From: Plantimonas leprariae
Lineage (GTDB): Bacteria > Pseudomonadota > Alphaproteobacteria > Rhizobiales > Rhizobiaceae
DNA length: 64,000 nt
NCBI RefSeq assembly: GCF_008802405.1
Contig: NZ_VZDO01000009.1
Coordinates: 62,001 to 126,000 of the forward strand
Reading direction: 5' to 3'
Within the stretch, counting starts at the first letter, position 1; each line of letters starts with the position of its first letter. The position numbers and the translations under genes are program-made. The notes beneath the pieces are model-generated. The model was not told where the DNA came from. It worked only from the letters and a program-made list of their open reading frames with translations, and searched no databases. Shown here in pieces: positions 44,541 through 54,801 of this stretch.

Positions 44541-46607
44541 ATGACCGCACCCGCAGCGGAGACGATCGACGAACTCGTCGGAATGTCGATGTTCCATCAG
44601 GCCAAGGTCCATGCGGCGACCTATGGCGGCCAGGGCCGCTTCTGGCAGCGGCCCTTCGCGGAAACGCGGCCGCGCGTCGCCTCCGCCGTCGCGCCCGTCT
44701 GGTTCACCGCCTATCCGGCTTCGATCATCACGGGCCAGGGCAATTCGGTGCTGAAGGTGCTCGGCGACCGCAAGCTCTGGTCGGCGCTGTCGTCCATCGG
44801 CGTGCGCGGCATCCATACCGGCCCGACCAAGCGCTCGGGAGGCTGGAAGGACGGGGTCTTCACCCCGACCGTCGACGGCAACTTCGACCGGATCGGCTTC
44901 GACGTCGACCCGGCCTTCGGCAGCCAGGACGAGTTCATCGCCATCAGCCGCATGGCGGCGGCCCACAACTCCGTCGTGGTGGACGACGTCATCCCCGCCC
45001 ATACCGGCAAGGGCGCCGACTTCCGCCTCGCCACCATGAAGCACTCGACCTATCCCGGCCTCTACCACATGGTCGAGATCCCGGAAGAGGAATGGGAGCA
45101 TCTGCCGGAGGTGCCGGACGGGCGCGACTCGGTGAACCTGTCGGCGACGACGGTCGACTACCTGAAGGAGAAGGGTTTTATCGTCGGCCAGCTCCAGCGC
45201 GTCATCTTCTTCGAGCCGGGCGTCAAGGAGACCGACTGGAGCGTGACGGGACCCGTCGCCGGCGTCGACGGCGTGTCGCGCCGCTGGGTCTACCTCCACT
45301 ACTTCAAGGAGGGCCAGCCGAGCCTCAACTGGCTGGACCCGACCTTCGCCGCCCAGCAGATGATCATCGGCGACGCGCTCCATTCCATCGACCACATGGG
45401 CGCCCGCATCATGCGGCTCGACGCCAACGGCTTCCTCGGCGTCGAGAAGCGGCTCGAAGGGCCGGCCTGGTCGGAAAGCCACCCGCTCTCGATCACCGGC
45501 AACGCGCTCCTCGCCGGCATGATCCGCAAGGCGGGCGGCTTCTCGTTCCAGGAGTTGAACCTTACCGTCGACGACATCGCGGCGATGTCGAAGGGCGGCG
45601 CGGACCTGTCCTACGACTTCATCACGCGCCCCGCCTATCACCACGCGCTGCTCACCGGCGACACCGAGTTCCTGCGCATGATGCTCCGGATGGTGCACGA
45701 GTTCGGCATCGACCCGGCCTCGCTGATCCACGCGCTGCAGAACCACGACGAGCTGACCACCGAGCTCGTGCATTTCTGGACGCTGCACGCCAACGACATC
45801 TACACCTTCCAGGGACAGACCTGGCAGGGGCGGACGCTCCGGACGCATATCCGCGAGACGATGTACCAGAAGCTCTCCGGTCCGGCCGCGCCCTACAACC
45901 TGCGCTTCGTCACCAACGGCATCTCCTGCACCACGGCGAGCGTCATCACGGCGGCGCTCGGGATCGACGACCTCGACGAGATCACCGACGAGGACATCGC
46001 GCAGATCCGGAAGGTCCATCTGCTGCTGTGCATGTACAACGCCTACCAGCCGGGCGTCTTCGCCCTCTCGGGCTGGGACCTCGTCGGCGCCCTGCCGCTG
46101 AAGGCCGAGCAGGTGGAGCACCTGATGGGCGACGGCGACACGCGCTGGATCGAGCGCGGCGCCTACGACCTCATCGACTCCGACCCTTCCGCGACGCGCT
46201 CGGCCGACGGCATGCCGCGGGCGCGCTCGCTCTACGGCTCGGTGGTCGAACAGCTGGAGAACCCGGACTCCTTCGCCTCGCAGCTCAAACGGCTCCTCGC
46301 CGTGCGCGACGCCTACGGGATCGCCTCCAGCCGGCAGATCGCGATCCCGGACGTCGTGGCGCATTCGCTCCTCGTCATGGTGCACGAGCTTCCCGATGGC
46401 CGCGGCACGCAGGTGACGGCGCTGAACTTCGGTCCGGACCGGATCGAGGAGACGATCCACCTGCCGAACGTCCGGCCGGGACCCGTCGTCGACATGATCG
46501 CCGAGCACGTGACCGGGGATCTCGCCGAGAACGGCGATCTCCTCGTCGCGCTGGAGCCCTATCAGGGCGTGTCGCTGCGCATCGTCGGCGCCCTGCCGAC
46601 GCTGTGA
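44541..46607 (+). CDS. GH13 alpha-amylase-family enzyme, trehalose-synthase-like
   Basis: A 688-residue member of glycoside hydrolase family 13. Likely catalytic residues are visible: nucleophile Asp294 in [10 protein letters not shown], acid/base Glu338 in FSFQELN and the stabilising Asp403 in QNHDELTTE. Region I reads [11 protein letters not shown] instead of the usual DxxxNH. A C-terminal beta domain (about 610-688) follows. It lacks a signal peptide, so it acts on cytosolic alpha-glucans, maltose or trehalose; the exact reaction cannot be assigned. The ATG follows AGGAG. The stop overlaps the nucleotidyltransferase gene (GTGA). Trehalose synthase is the closest guess. Confidence 0.8.
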   Translation: MTAPAAETIDELVGMSMFHQAKVHAATYGGQGRFWQRPFAETRPRVASAVAPVWFTAYPASIITGQGNSVLKVLGDRKLWSALSSIGVRGIHTGPTKRSGGWKDGVFTPTVDGNFDRIGFDVDPAFGSQDEFIAISRMAAAHNSVVVDDVIPAHTGKGADFRLATMKHSTYPGLYHMVEIPEEEWEHLPEVPDGRDSVNLSATTVDYLKEKGFIVGQLQRVIFFEPGVKETDWSVTGPVAGVDGVSRRWVYLHYFKEGQPSLNWLDPTFAAQQMIIGDALHSIDHMGARIMRLDANGFLGVEKRLEGPAWSESHPLSITGNALLAGMIRKAGGFSFQELNLTVDDIAAMSKGGADLSYDFITRPAYHHALLTGDTEFLRMMLRMVHEFGIDPASLIHALQNHDELTTELVHFWTLHANDIYTFQGQTWQGRTLRTHIRETMYQKLSGPAAPYNLRFVTNGISCTTASVITAALGIDDLDEITDEDIAQIRKVHLLLCMYNAYQPGVFALSGWDLVGALPLKAEQVEHLMGDGDTRWIERGAYDLIDSDPSATRSADGMPRARSLYGSVVEQLENPDSFASQLKRLLAVRDAYGIASSRQIAIPDVVAHSLLVMVHELPDGRGTQVTALNFGPDRIEETIHLPNVRPGPVVDMIAEHVTGDLAENGDLLVALEPYQGVSLRIVGALPTL

Positions 46608-47416
46608 CGGCGGAGGGAGCCCCCGAGCGGACGGCCGCCTCGATCGCGGCCGCCTTCGCCGCGCGGCCGGAGGTGCAGGCCGTCGCGCTCGGCGGCTCGC
46701 AGGCGACGGGGGCGGCCGACGCGGGTTCGGATATCGATCTCTACGTCTATGCGGAGGGCGAGGTGGACCTCGCCTTCCGCGCCGGCCTCGCCGAGGCACG
46801 GGCCGCCCGCCGGGAGATCGACAACCGCTTCTGGGAAACCGGCGACGAGTGGGACGAGGCGGCGAGCGGCATCCATGTCGACGTCATGTATCGCAGCCCC
46901 GCCTTCGCCGAAGACGAACTCGCCCGCGTCCTCGACCGGCACGAAGCGCGGATCGGCTACTCGACATGCCTCTGGCACAACATCCTCACCTCCCGCGGCC
47001 TGTTCGACCGGGACGGCTGGTTCGCGCGCCTGCAGGCCTCGGCGCGCCGCCCCTATCCGCAGGCGCTGGCGCAGGCGATCGTCGCGAAGAACCATCCGCT
47101 GCTCCGCGAGGCCTTCGGCGCGTTCGGCGGGCAGATCCGCCGGGCGGCGGAGCGGGGCGACGCCGTATCGGTGAACCACCGCACCGCCGCCTTCCTCGCC
47201 AGCTACTTCGACATCCTGTTCGCGCTCAACCGCACGCCGCATCCCGGCGAGAAGCGGCTTCTGGCGCAGGCGCTCCGGCTGCCGCGCACGCCGCGCGGCA
47301 TGGCGGCGGACGTCGACCGGCTGCTTGGGAGTGGCACGATGGATGCAGCCGCGCTCGTTCTCGCGGTCGAGGCGCTCTCGGACGGGCTGGACGCGCTGGT
47401 GCGGTCGGACGCATAA
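46604..47416 (+). CDS. Nucleotidyltransferase-fold protein (DUF4037-like)
   Basis: A 270-residue protein with an N-terminal nucleotidyltransferase core: [20 protein letters not shown] has the GS motif and the metal-binding DxD, and the third acid is in [10 protein letters not shown]. The C-terminal helical part (about 120-270) resembles kanamycin nucleotidyltransferase-type or DUF4037 proteins. The substrate is unknown. GTG start overlaps the GH13 stop by four bases, so the two are translated together; a role in carbohydrate or stress metabolism is possible. An antibiotic-modifying role cannot be excluded but has no support here. Confidence 0.75.
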   Translation: MTAEGAPERTAASIAAAFAARPEVQAVALGGSQATGAADAGSDIDLYVYAEGEVDLAFRAGLAEARAARREIDNRFWETGDEWDEAASGIHVDVMYRSPAFAEDELARVLDRHEARIGYSTCLWHNILTSRGLFDRDGWFARLQASARRPYPQALAQAIVAKNHPLLREAFGAFGGQIRRAAERGDAVSVNHRTAAFLASYFDILFALNRTPHPGEKRLLAQALRLPRTPRGMAADVDRLLGSGTMDAAALVLAVEALSDGLDALVRSDA

Positions 47417-47549
47417 CGGCAGCCGGCGCGCGAAGGCGAACGCTGCGTTCGGCGAAGCGACCTTCAAATCGGCATGATCCGTGCCTACCTCCCGCGCCGG
47501 GAGCGTCGGTGCCGTCCGTCGCGCCCGCCCAATCGAGGAGCTTGAGCTT

Positions 47550-48824
47550 ATGCAACTATCCTCGCCCCCCGTTTCCGCCCTCGCGACCGAAACCGGCTCC
47601 TGGCCCTCCCGCCGCCACGCGATCATCGACTGGCTGGTGAGCGAGACGCGCGGCCAGCGCTTCATCGACAATCTTTTCGTGGAGCTCTGCGAGCGCCTGC
47701 GCGCGGCCGGCGTGCCGGTGGCGCGGGCCGGCATGTTCTTTCGCGTCCAGCACCCGCAATGGGTCGGCGCGAGCATGCTCTGGAAGAAGGGCGCCACGGA
47801 GGCCGAGCTCGACACCTACGAGGCCGGCAGCTTCGACGGCAAGGACTACACCAACAGCCCGATCAAGGCGGTGCATCGCGATGGAGCCGAAATCCGCCGC
47901 AGGCTGCGCGATCCCCTGCCGGCGCCGCGGCACTTCCCGATCTTCGACGAACTGGAGGCGCAGGGCTATACCGAATACGTCGCCTGGCCGCTCGACCACA
48001 CGCTCGACCGCCGCCATGTCGTGACGTTCGCGGCGGACGGCGAAGACGGCTTCGGCGAGGAAGGCTACGCGCTGCTTCGCGACCTCGTGCCGGTGCTCGC
48101 CCTCGTCAGCGAGATCCGGCTGAAGAACCGCTTCGCGCGCACACTTCTCGAAACCTATGTCGGGCCGCATGCCAGCGCCGAGATCCTCGCCGGCGCGATC
48201 ACCCGCGGCTCGGGCGCGACGGTCGGCGCGGCGATCATGATCTGCGACCTGCGCGACTTCACGCGGATTTCCGAGGCGTGGCCGCGCGACGACGTGATCG
48301 AGCTGCTGAACGGCTACTTCGACGCGATCTCGGAGCCGATCGAGAAGCATGGCGGCGAGATCCTCAAGTTCATCGGCGACGGGCTCCTCGCGATCTTCCC
48401 GCTCGACCAGCCGGACGCCTGCCGCAACCTCCTGCGCGCGGTGGCGGAAGGGCAGAAGGCGATGGCGGCGCTGAACGAGGACCACGTCGCCAAGGGCCGC
48501 GAGCCGCTTTCCTACGGTGTCGGCATCCATGTCGGCGACGTGATGTACGGCAACATCGGTTCGAGGAAGCGCCTCGACTTCACCGTGATCGGCCCGGCCG
48601 TCAACACCGCGGCGCGGCTGGAAACGCTGACGAAGACCGTGAAGCGGCAGGTGCTTCTGTCGAAGACCTTCGCCGAGATGGCCGGCTGCCAGCGGATGCT
48701 GGAAAGCCTCGGCGCCTACCCGCTGCGCGGCCACGGCGAGCCGGTGGAGGTCTTCGCCTTCTTCAGCGACCGCTGCCGCGCGGACGAGATGGCGGAGCAG
48801 GCGGCGCTCGAAGCGACCGCCTGA
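47550..48824 (+). CDS. Class III adenylate cyclase with N-terminal regulatory domain
   Basis: A 424-residue soluble cyclase. The N-terminal half (1-210) is a rhizobial-type sensory region without a recognised name. The catalytic domain (about 220-400) has metal-binding aspartates in MICDLRDFTRIS and KFIGDGLLAIF, and transition-state residues in VNTAARLE. The base-selecting pair is Lys in ILKFIGDG and Asp in KRLDFTVIG, which indicates ATP rather than GTP. It makes cyclic AMP in response to an unknown input. The ATG at 47550 follows GAGGAG. It converges on the RND pump gene. Confidence 0.88.
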   Translation: MQLSSPPVSALATETGSWPSRRHAIIDWLVSETRGQRFIDNLFVELCERLRAAGVPVARAGMFFRVQHPQWVGASMLWKKGATEAELDTYEAGSFDGKDYTNSPIKAVHRDGAEIRRRLRDPLPAPRHFPIFDELEAQGYTEYVAWPLDHTLDRRHVVTFAADGEDGFGEEGYALLRDLVPVLALVSEIRLKNRFARTLLETYVGPHASAEILAGAITRGSGATVGAAIMICDLRDFTRISEAWPRDDVIELLNGYFDAISEPIEKHGGEILKFIGDGLLAIFPLDQPDACRNLLRAVAEGQKAMAALNEDHVAKGREPLSYGVGIHVGDVMYGNIGSRKRLDFTVIGPAVNTAARLETLTKTVKRQVLLSKTFAEMAGCQRMLESLGAYPLRGHGEPVEVFAFFSDRCRADEMAEQAALEATA

Positions 48825-48834
48825 ACCGTCCCGC

Positions 48835-51800
48835 CTACTCCGCCGGCGCGGGTTCCGGCGCCTTCGCCGCGCCGGGCTTGCCGCGCCAGCGCGCTACCGC
48901 TGAGTCCACCCAGCGGATCGCGACATAGAAGACCGGCGTCAGGAACAGGCCGAAGATCGTGACGCCGATCATGCCGGCGAAGACCGCCGTACCGAGCGCC
49001 TGACGCATCTCGGCGCCCGGACCCGTCGCGATCACCAGCGGCACGACGCCGAGGATGAAGGCGAACGCCGTCATCAGGATCGGGCGGAGCCGCAACCGGC
49101 AGGCTTCCACCACGGCGTCTACCGGGCCCTTGCCGTCGCGCGCCTCGGCCTCGCGGGCGAACTCCACGATCAGGATGGCGTTCTTGGCGGCAAGGCCGAC
49201 CAGCACGACGAGGCCGATCTGCGTCAAGATGTTGTTGTCGAAGCCGCGGATCAGGACGCCGACGAAAGCCGACAGCACCGCCATCGGCACGATCAGCACG
49301 ATCGCCAGCGGCAGGCTCCAGCTCTCGTACTGCGCGGCGAGCACCAGGAAGACGCAGACGAGCGACAGCGCGAAGACGAAGATCGCCGTGTTGCCGGTCT
49401 GCTTCTGCTGGTAGGCGAGCTCGGTCCATTCGAAGGTCGAGCCCTGCGGCAGGGTCTGGCGCGCCAGATGCTCCATCTCGTCGAGCGCCTGGCCGGACGA
49501 GACGCCCGGGCCCGCGTTCCCCTGCAGCGGCACGGACGTGTACATGTTGTAGCGCTGGATGAGGTCCGGCCCCGACACCGTCTCGACGTTGACCAGCGTC
49601 CCCAGCGGCACGAGCGCGCCGTTGGAGGAGCGCACGCGGAGTTGCTGGATGTCGCGCTCGTCCATCCGGAAGCGCTGGTCGGCCTGCGCGCGCACTTGGT
49701 AGATGCGGCCGAAGGCGTTGAAGTCGTTGATATAGGCCGTGCCGAGGTTCTGCTGGAGCGTCGCGAAGATACTCTCGATCGGCACGTTCAGGATTTCGGC
49801 CTTGCGCCGGTCGATGTTGAGGAAGAGCTGCGGCGAGGACGCGGTGAAGGTGGTGAAGACGCCTTGCAGCCCCTTGTCGCCGGCCGCCTTGCCCATCAGG
49901 TCGCGGCTGGCCGCGAGCACGCGCTCGACCTCCGGCCCCATGCGCTCCTGCACCTGCATCTTGAAGCCGCCCGAATTGCCGATGCCGCGGACGGGCGGCG
50001 GCGGGATGGCGATGATGAACGCCTCCTGGATCGCCTGCAGGCGGCCGGTGAGGTCGCCGAGGATCTTGTCGGCCGACTCGCCCGCCTTCACCCGCTCGTC
50101 GAACGGCTTCAGGCCGACGAACACGGCGGCGGCGTTGGACGCGTTGGTGAAGGTCGCGCCCGAGAAGCCGGCGAAGGCGACCGCATACTGGACGCCGGGG
50201 GTCTGGAGCGCCGTCTCGGAGATCTTCTGCGTCACCTCGTCGGAGCGCGACAGCGAAGCGCCGTCCGGCAACTGCGCCGCGACGATCAGGTAGCCCTGGT
50301 CGAGGCTCGGGATGAAGCCGCCCGGCACCGCGCGGGTGATGAAGAACGTGCCGACCAGAAGGCCGGCATAGAGCGGCAGCATGATCAGCTTGCGGTTGAC
50401 GACGCGCCGGACGCCGTTGGCGTAGCCGTGGGCCGTGCGGTCGAAGCCGCGGTTGAAGGCGTTCGCGGCGCGGCGGACGATGTTGGGCTTTCGGCCGCCC
50501 TCCTCGTGCTTCTCGTGCGGTTTCAGGATCAGCGCGCCGAGCGCCGGCGAGAGCGTCAGCGAGACGAAGGCGGAAATGAAGGTCGAGATCGCGATGGTCA
50601 GCGCGAACTGCCGGTAGAATTGGCCGGAGATGCCGGGGATGAAGGCCGTCGGCACGAACACCGCGCCGAGCACGAGGGCGATCGCGATCACCGCCGTGCC
50701 GACCTCGTCCATCGTGGTATGCGCCGCGTCGCGCGGGGACATGCCTTCCGCGATGTTGCGCTCGATGTTCTCCACCACGACGATCGCGTCGTCGACGACG
50801 ATGCCGATGGCGAGCACGAAGCCGAAGAGGGTCAGCGTGTTCAGCGAGAAGCCGAAAGCGGCCATCACCGCGCAGGTGCCGATCAGCGAGACCGGGATCG
50901 CGATGATCGGGATGAGGGCGGTGCGCCAGCTCTGGAGGAAGACGATCACCACCAGGACGACAAGTGCCACGGCTTCCAGGAGCGTCTCGTAGACGGCGTT
51001 GACGGAGTCGGAGATGAACTCGGTCGGGTTGTAGACGATGCGGTACTCGATGCCGGGCGGGAAGCTGGCCTTCAGTTCGTCCATCTTGGCGATGATGTCT
51101 TCCGAGGCCTGCAGCGCGTTGGTGCCGGGCCGCTGGAAGATCGCCAGCGCCACGGCCTCCTGGTCGTTGAGGTAGCTGTTGGTGACGTAGTCCTGCGCGC
51201 CGAGTTCGACCCGCGCGACGTCGCGCACCCGCACCATGCGGCCGTCCGGCGTGGTGCGGACGATGACGTTCCGGAACTCCGCGACGTCGGTGAAGCGGCC
51301 CTGCGTGTTGACGGTGAGTTGGAAGGCGTTGCCGGCCGGGGCCGGCTCCTGGCCGAGCGCGCCGGAGGACACCTGGACGTTCTGCGCCTGGATCGCCGAG
51401 ACGACATCGGAGGAGGTCAGGCCGAACGTCGTCAGCTTGTCCGGATCGAGCCAGACGCGCATCGAGTAAAGGCGTTCGCCGAAGATGGTGAGGTCGCCGA
51501 CGCCGTCGAGCCGCAGCAGCTCGTCGCGCACGTTGTTGCGCGCGTAGTTCGAGATGTAGAGCTGGTCGTAGCTCTTGTTCGGCGAGATCATGTGCACGAC
51601 CATCATCAGGTCGGGCGAGGATTTCAGCGTCGTGATGCCGAGGCGGCGCACCTCTTCCGGCACGCGCGGCTCGGCGATGGCGACGCGGTTCTGGACGAGC
51701 ACCTGCGCCTGGTCGAGGTCGGTGCCGAGCCGGAAGGTGATCGTCAGCTGCATCGAGCCGTCGCCCGACGAGTAGGACGACATGTAGAGCATGTTCTCGA

Positions 51801-52020
51801 CGCCGTTGATCTGCTCCTCCAGCGGCGTCGCGACGGTGGCGGCGACCGTTTCGGCATTGGCGCCGGGATAGGAGGCGCGCACGACGACGGTCGGCGGCGC
51901 GATCTCGGGATACTGCGCGACCGGCAGCCCCAGATAGGCGATGAAGCCGACCAGCGAGATCAGGATCGAGACGACGCAGGCGAAGATCGGCCGGTCGATG
52001 AAGAAGTGGGCGAAGCGCAT
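48835..52020 (-). CDS. RND multidrug efflux pump, inner-membrane subunit (HAE1 family)
   Basis: A 1061-residue AcrB/MexB-like proton antiporter. The N-terminus FAHFFIDRPIFACVVSI is the family start. Twelve helices and two large periplasmic loops are expected. The proton-relay aspartate pair is in GIVVDDAIVVVENIERN of helix 4 and the lysine-bearing helix 10 contains GLAAKNAILIVEFA. Substrates would be lipophilic or amphiphilic compounds. The adaptor is encoded 43 bases upstream; no outer-membrane TolC-type gene follows, so a shared one is probably used. Confidence 0.95.
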   Translation of the reverse strand: MRFAHFFIDRPIFACVVSILISLVGFIAYLGLPVAQYPEIAPPTVVVRASYPGANAETVAATVATPLEEQINGVENMLYMSSYSSGDGSMQLTITFRLGTDLDQAQVLVQNRVAIAEPRVPEEVRRLGITTLKSSPDLMMVVHMISPNKSYDQLYISNYARNNVRDELLRLDGVGDLTIFGERLYSMRVWLDPDKLTTFGLTSSDVVSAIQAQNVQVSSGALGQEPAPAGNAFQLTVNTQGRFTDVAEFRNVIVRTTPDGRMVRVRDVARVELGAQDYVTNSYLNDQEAVALAIFQRPGTNALQASEDIIAKMDELKASFPPGIEYRIVYNPTEFISDSVNAVYETLLEAVALVVLVVIVFLQSWRTALIPIIAIPVSLIGTCAVMAAFGFSLNTLTLFGFVLAIGIVVDDAIVVVENIERNIAEGMSPRDAAHTTMDEVGTAVIAIALVLGAVFVPTAFIPGISGQFYRQFALTIAISTFISAFVSLTLSPALGALILKPHEKHEEGGRKPNIVRRAANAFNRGFDRTAHGYANGVRRVVNRKLIMLPLYAGLLVGTFFITRAVPGGFIPSLDQGYLIVAAQLPDGASLSRSDEVTQKISETALQTPGVQYAVAFAGFSGATFTNASNAAAVFVGLKPFDERVKAGESADKILGDLTGRLQAIQEAFIIAIPPPPVRGIGNSGGFKMQVQERMGPEVERVLAASRDLMGKAAGDKGLQGVFTTFTASSPQLFLNIDRRKAEILNVPIESIFATLQQNLGTAYINDFNAFGRIYQVRAQADQRFRMDERDIQQLRVRSSNGALVPLGTLVNVETVSGPDLIQRYNMYTSVPLQGNAGPGVSSGQALDEMEHLARQTLPQGSTFEWTELAYQQKQTGNTAIFVFALSLVCVFLVLAAQYESWSLPLAIVLIVPMAVLSAFVGVLIRGFDNNILTQIGLVVLVGLAAKNAILIVEFAREAEARDGKGPVDAVVEACRLRLRPILMTAFAFILGVVPLVIATGPGAEMRQALGTAVFAGMIGVTIFGLFLTPVFYVAIRWVDSAVARWRGKPGAAKAPEPAPAE

Positions 52021-52063
52021 CCAACGGTCCCCGGAGTGAAGAGTGGCGGGCCGAAAGGCTGCT

Positions 52064-53260
52064 TTACGAGGGCGCTTCCGATCCCTCGTTCGGGCCGGTC
52101 GGCGCCACCGGCGGCAGGGTCGACTCCGTCGGCGCGACCTTCACGCCGGGCCGGATGCGCATCAGCCCGTTGACGACGATGGTCTGGTCGCCCTTTAGCC
52201 CCTCGCGGATGACGCGGTAGCCGTCGATCCGGGGCCCGAGGCGCACCGGCTGCATCTTCACCGTGTTGTCGGGATTGAGGAGGTAGACGACGCGCCGGTC
52301 CTGGTCGGAGCCGACCGCCTCGTCGGGAATCAGAACGCCGTCGTAGGGCACGGAGCCGAGGATCGCGATGCGCCCGAACAGCCCGGGCAGCAGCTTGCCG
52401 TCGGCGTTGGCCAGCACGGCCCGCGCCCGCATCGTCCCGCTCGCCTGGTCGAGGCGGTTCTCGGTGAAGTCGAGATAGCCGGGATGGGCCGGGCGCGGCT
52501 CGTTGCCGATCGCGACCTTCACCTCGTTGCGACTGTCGCCGACCGGCGTGTTGAGGCCGCCGGCGGACAGTTGCTGGTAGGCGAGATAGGTGCGCTCGTC
52601 GACGTCGAAGTAGAAATTGATCGGGTCCACCGAGACGATGTTCGTGAGCACCGTGTCGTTGGCCGAGACGAGGTCGCCGATCGAGACCTCGCGGCGCGAC
52701 ATGCGGCCGGCGATCGGGGCGCGGATCTCGGTATACTGCATGTCGAGCTGGGCCCGCTGCAGCGCGGCGCGCGACGAGTTGGCGTTGGCCTGCGCGGTGG
52801 CGAAGGCCTGCTGACGGTCGTCGACGGTCTGCGTGGCGATCGTGCCGGTTTGCCGCAGCGAGGTGGCGCGCTGGAGGTCGGACTGAGCGAATTCGAGCTG
52901 CGCCTTCGTGGATTCGACGGAGGCCTGCGCCTGATCGAGCGCCGTCTTGTAGGGCGCCTGGTCGATCACGAGGAGAAGGTCGCCAGCCTTCACCAGCGCG
53001 CCATCCTGGAAATTGATCGAGGCGACGTAGCCGGAGACGCGGGCGCGGATGTCGACCTGGTCCACCGCCTCGAAGCGGCCGATGAACTCGTCGTCCTCGA
53101 CGATCGGCTTCACCACGGGCTTCGCCACCGTCACCGGCGCGGCGGGCGGCCCTTCCTGCGCGAGAGCCGGCTGCGGCCGCTCGGCGAGGAGCGCCCAGAC
53201 CAGCGCGGCCGTCGCGGCGATCGCCGCCGCTCCCCGGATGCGGGAATGAATGATCTGCAC
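52064..53260 (-). CDS. RND efflux periplasmic adaptor (membrane fusion protein)
   Basis: Links the RND pump to an outer-membrane channel. With a GTG start at 53260 the protein has 398 residues: signal/anchor (about 1-33), barrel and lipoyl halves marked by VDIRARVSGYVASI and GDLLLVIDQAPY, a coiled-coil hairpin (about 85-150) and the membrane-proximal domain with PIAGRMSRREVSIGDLV. No lipobox is evident. A GTG at 53314 would add 18 residues before the signal sequence. It lies 63 bases downstream of the carotenoid oxygenase gene on the same strand. Confidence 0.92.
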   Translation of the reverse strand: MQIIHSRIRGAAAIAATAALVWALLAERPQPALAQEGPPAAPVTVAKPVVKPIVEDDEFIGRFEAVDQVDIRARVSGYVASINFQDGALVKAGDLLLVIDQAPYKTALDQAQASVESTKAQLEFAQSDLQRATSLRQTGTIATQTVDDRQQAFATAQANANSSRAALQRAQLDMQYTEIRAPIAGRMSRREVSIGDLVSANDTVLTNIVSVDPINFYFDVDERTYLAYQQLSAGGLNTPVGDSRNEVKVAIGNEPRPAHPGYLDFTENRLDQASGTMRARAVLANADGKLLPGLFGRIAILGSVPYDGVLIPDEAVGSDQDRRVVYLLNPDNTVKMQPVRLGPRIDGYRVIREGLKGDQTIVVNGLMRIRPGVKVAPTESTLPPVAPTGPNEGSEAPS

Positions 53261-53323
53261 GGGCGCTGGCTCCGACGAAGCGAGGCTAATTCCGCAGTGC
53301 ACATATGACCGCACGATGCGGCA

Positions 53324-54799
53324 TCAATAGCCGGCTCCATTCGAGCCCGCCTGTCGCTCCGGCACCCAGTTGCCGTGGAAGCCCGGCGGGATGCGGTGCG
53401 GCAGGCGCACCACGGCGACCGGCGGCGCCGCGAAGGCCCGCGCGTCGATGATCTCCAGCGCGCTCGTCTCGCTCGCCGGATTGATCACGAGGCCGATCAT
53501 CCAGCCCTCGTCCTCGGCAGAATCGGGCGCGCGCGGCACGAACACGAACTCGCCCGGGATGCGCCCCTCCCCGAAATGGTGCTCCAGCCGCTCGCCGGTC
53601 TCGAGATCGTGCTTGAGGATCGGGGCCGCGCCGACCAGCGCCGGGTCGAAGCGCTCGGGCAGCGCCAGCGCGTAGGCGTAGCGGTAGGGGCGGCCGATGC
53701 GGCGCTCGTCGAGCCGCGGAAACTCCTGCGGTTTCGGGTCGAGCGTCCGGCGCTCCACCGTGCGGCGGACGGGATCGACGGTCCAGCGCTCGAAGCCGCG
53801 TGCCGCCTCGTCGGGGCCGATCTCCTCGCCCGACACGAACATCCGGTCGTAGACGACCGCGTCCAGCACCAGACGGCCGTCGGGAAGGTCGAAGGCGTTC
53901 GCGGCGTGAAAGATGAAGCAGGGATCGACGTCGATCCAGATCACGTCCGCCGCCGTGCCATGGCGCGGCAGCAGGCCGAGCCGCGCCGGATGGTCCGGGT
54001 TCCAGGCATAGGGAAAGCCGTAGCCGTCCATCACGACCTTCATCGAGATCGTCAGCGGCAGGTCGAAGACGATGACGAAGCGTTCGGTGAGGGCGCAATC
54101 GTGGATCAGCGGCCCGTCCTTCACGGGAATCTCGACCCGGCGCGAGACGCGACCGTCGTCGCCGACGACGACATGCCGGACTCGGTTCGGATCGGTCGCC
54201 TGGTAGCAGACGGCGTGAAGCTCGCGCGTCACCGGATCGTAGTGCGGATGCGCGGTGAAGGAACCGCCGAGCGTGCCGGCGAAATCGTCGTAGCGCTGGT
54301 CTTCCAGCGTTTCGCCGAGCCGCACCGGCGTCGAGCCCGCTTCCACCAGCGCCCATGCGGCGCCCGCATGGCCGACGACGTTGGTGTTTACCGTGTCGAA
54401 GCCGCCGAAGCGGGGCCCCGGCGCGGCCGGGATGCCGGTCGCCTTCGCGACCGGCGTCGAGCGGATCCAGCGGTTGCGGTACCACTCGGCGCGGCCTCTC
54501 CTGAGGCGCACCCCGTGCACCATGCCGTCGCCGATGAACCAGTGGTAGATGCGCGGGTCCGCCGCGATCGGGTTCGGCCCCATGCGGAGATACCGCCCGT
54601 CGAGTTCCGGCGGGATCGTGCCCTCGACGGCGAGATCCGTCAGCGTCAGCTCGTCCCGCATCGGCGCGTGGATGCCGGTGAGGAGCGGATGCGGCGTGGT
54701 GCGCGCCGGCAACCGCCAGCGGTTGAAGGCGGCAATGCCGGAAACCGCCCGCGAGGCGAGGGCACGGACGGCGGTCTCGACGAGGTCGGCTGCGGGCAC
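53324..54799 (-). CDS. Carotenoid oxygenase family protein
   Basis: Non-heme iron dioxygenase that cleaves double bonds in carotenoids or related polyenes and stilbenes. The 491-residue length fits the family. The four iron-binding histidines can be placed in SFTAHPHYD, LIHDCALTERF, CFIFHAANAF and the C-terminal FHGNWVPE. The N-terminal GRYLRMGPNPIAADP and WFIGDGMVHGVRL segments are standard. No carotenoid biosynthesis gene is in the window, so the substrate is open. It starts at GTG 54799, three bases after the SDR stop. A later ATG is possible but would trim the N-terminal helix. Confidence 0.92.
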   Translation of the reverse strand: MPAADLVETAVRALASRAVSGIAAFNRWRLPARTTPHPLLTGIHAPMRDELTLTDLAVEGTIPPELDGRYLRMGPNPIAADPRIYHWFIGDGMVHGVRLRRGRAEWYRNRWIRSTPVAKATGIPAAPGPRFGGFDTVNTNVVGHAGAAWALVEAGSTPVRLGETLEDQRYDDFAGTLGGSFTAHPHYDPVTRELHAVCYQATDPNRVRHVVVGDDGRVSRRVEIPVKDGPLIHDCALTERFVIVFDLPLTISMKVVMDGYGFPYAWNPDHPARLGLLPRHGTAADVIWIDVDPCFIFHAANAFDLPDGRLVLDAVVYDRMFVSGEEIGPDEAARGFERWTVDPVRRTVERRTLDPKPQEFPRLDERRIGRPYRYAYALALPERFDPALVGAAPILKHDLETGERLEHHFGEGRIPGEFVFVPRAPDSAEDEGWMIGLVINPASETSALEIIDARAFAAPPVAVVRLPHRIPPGFHGNWVPERQAGSNGAGY

Positions 54800-54801
54800 G
54801 G

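Noticed and set aside
44358-46799. An open frame of over 800 codons antisense to the GH13 gene
   Set aside because: Same shadow composition; no family match and no sensible start or ribosome-binding site.
46604-47416. Aminoglycoside resistance gene
   Set aside because: The fold motif is shared with many nucleotidyltransferases, and the coupling to GH13 argues for a metabolic role; no resistance context is present.
49468-52173. A 900-codon open frame antisense to the RND pump
   Set aside because: Low-complexity arginine- and acid-rich text that mirrors the pump; no supporting feature.
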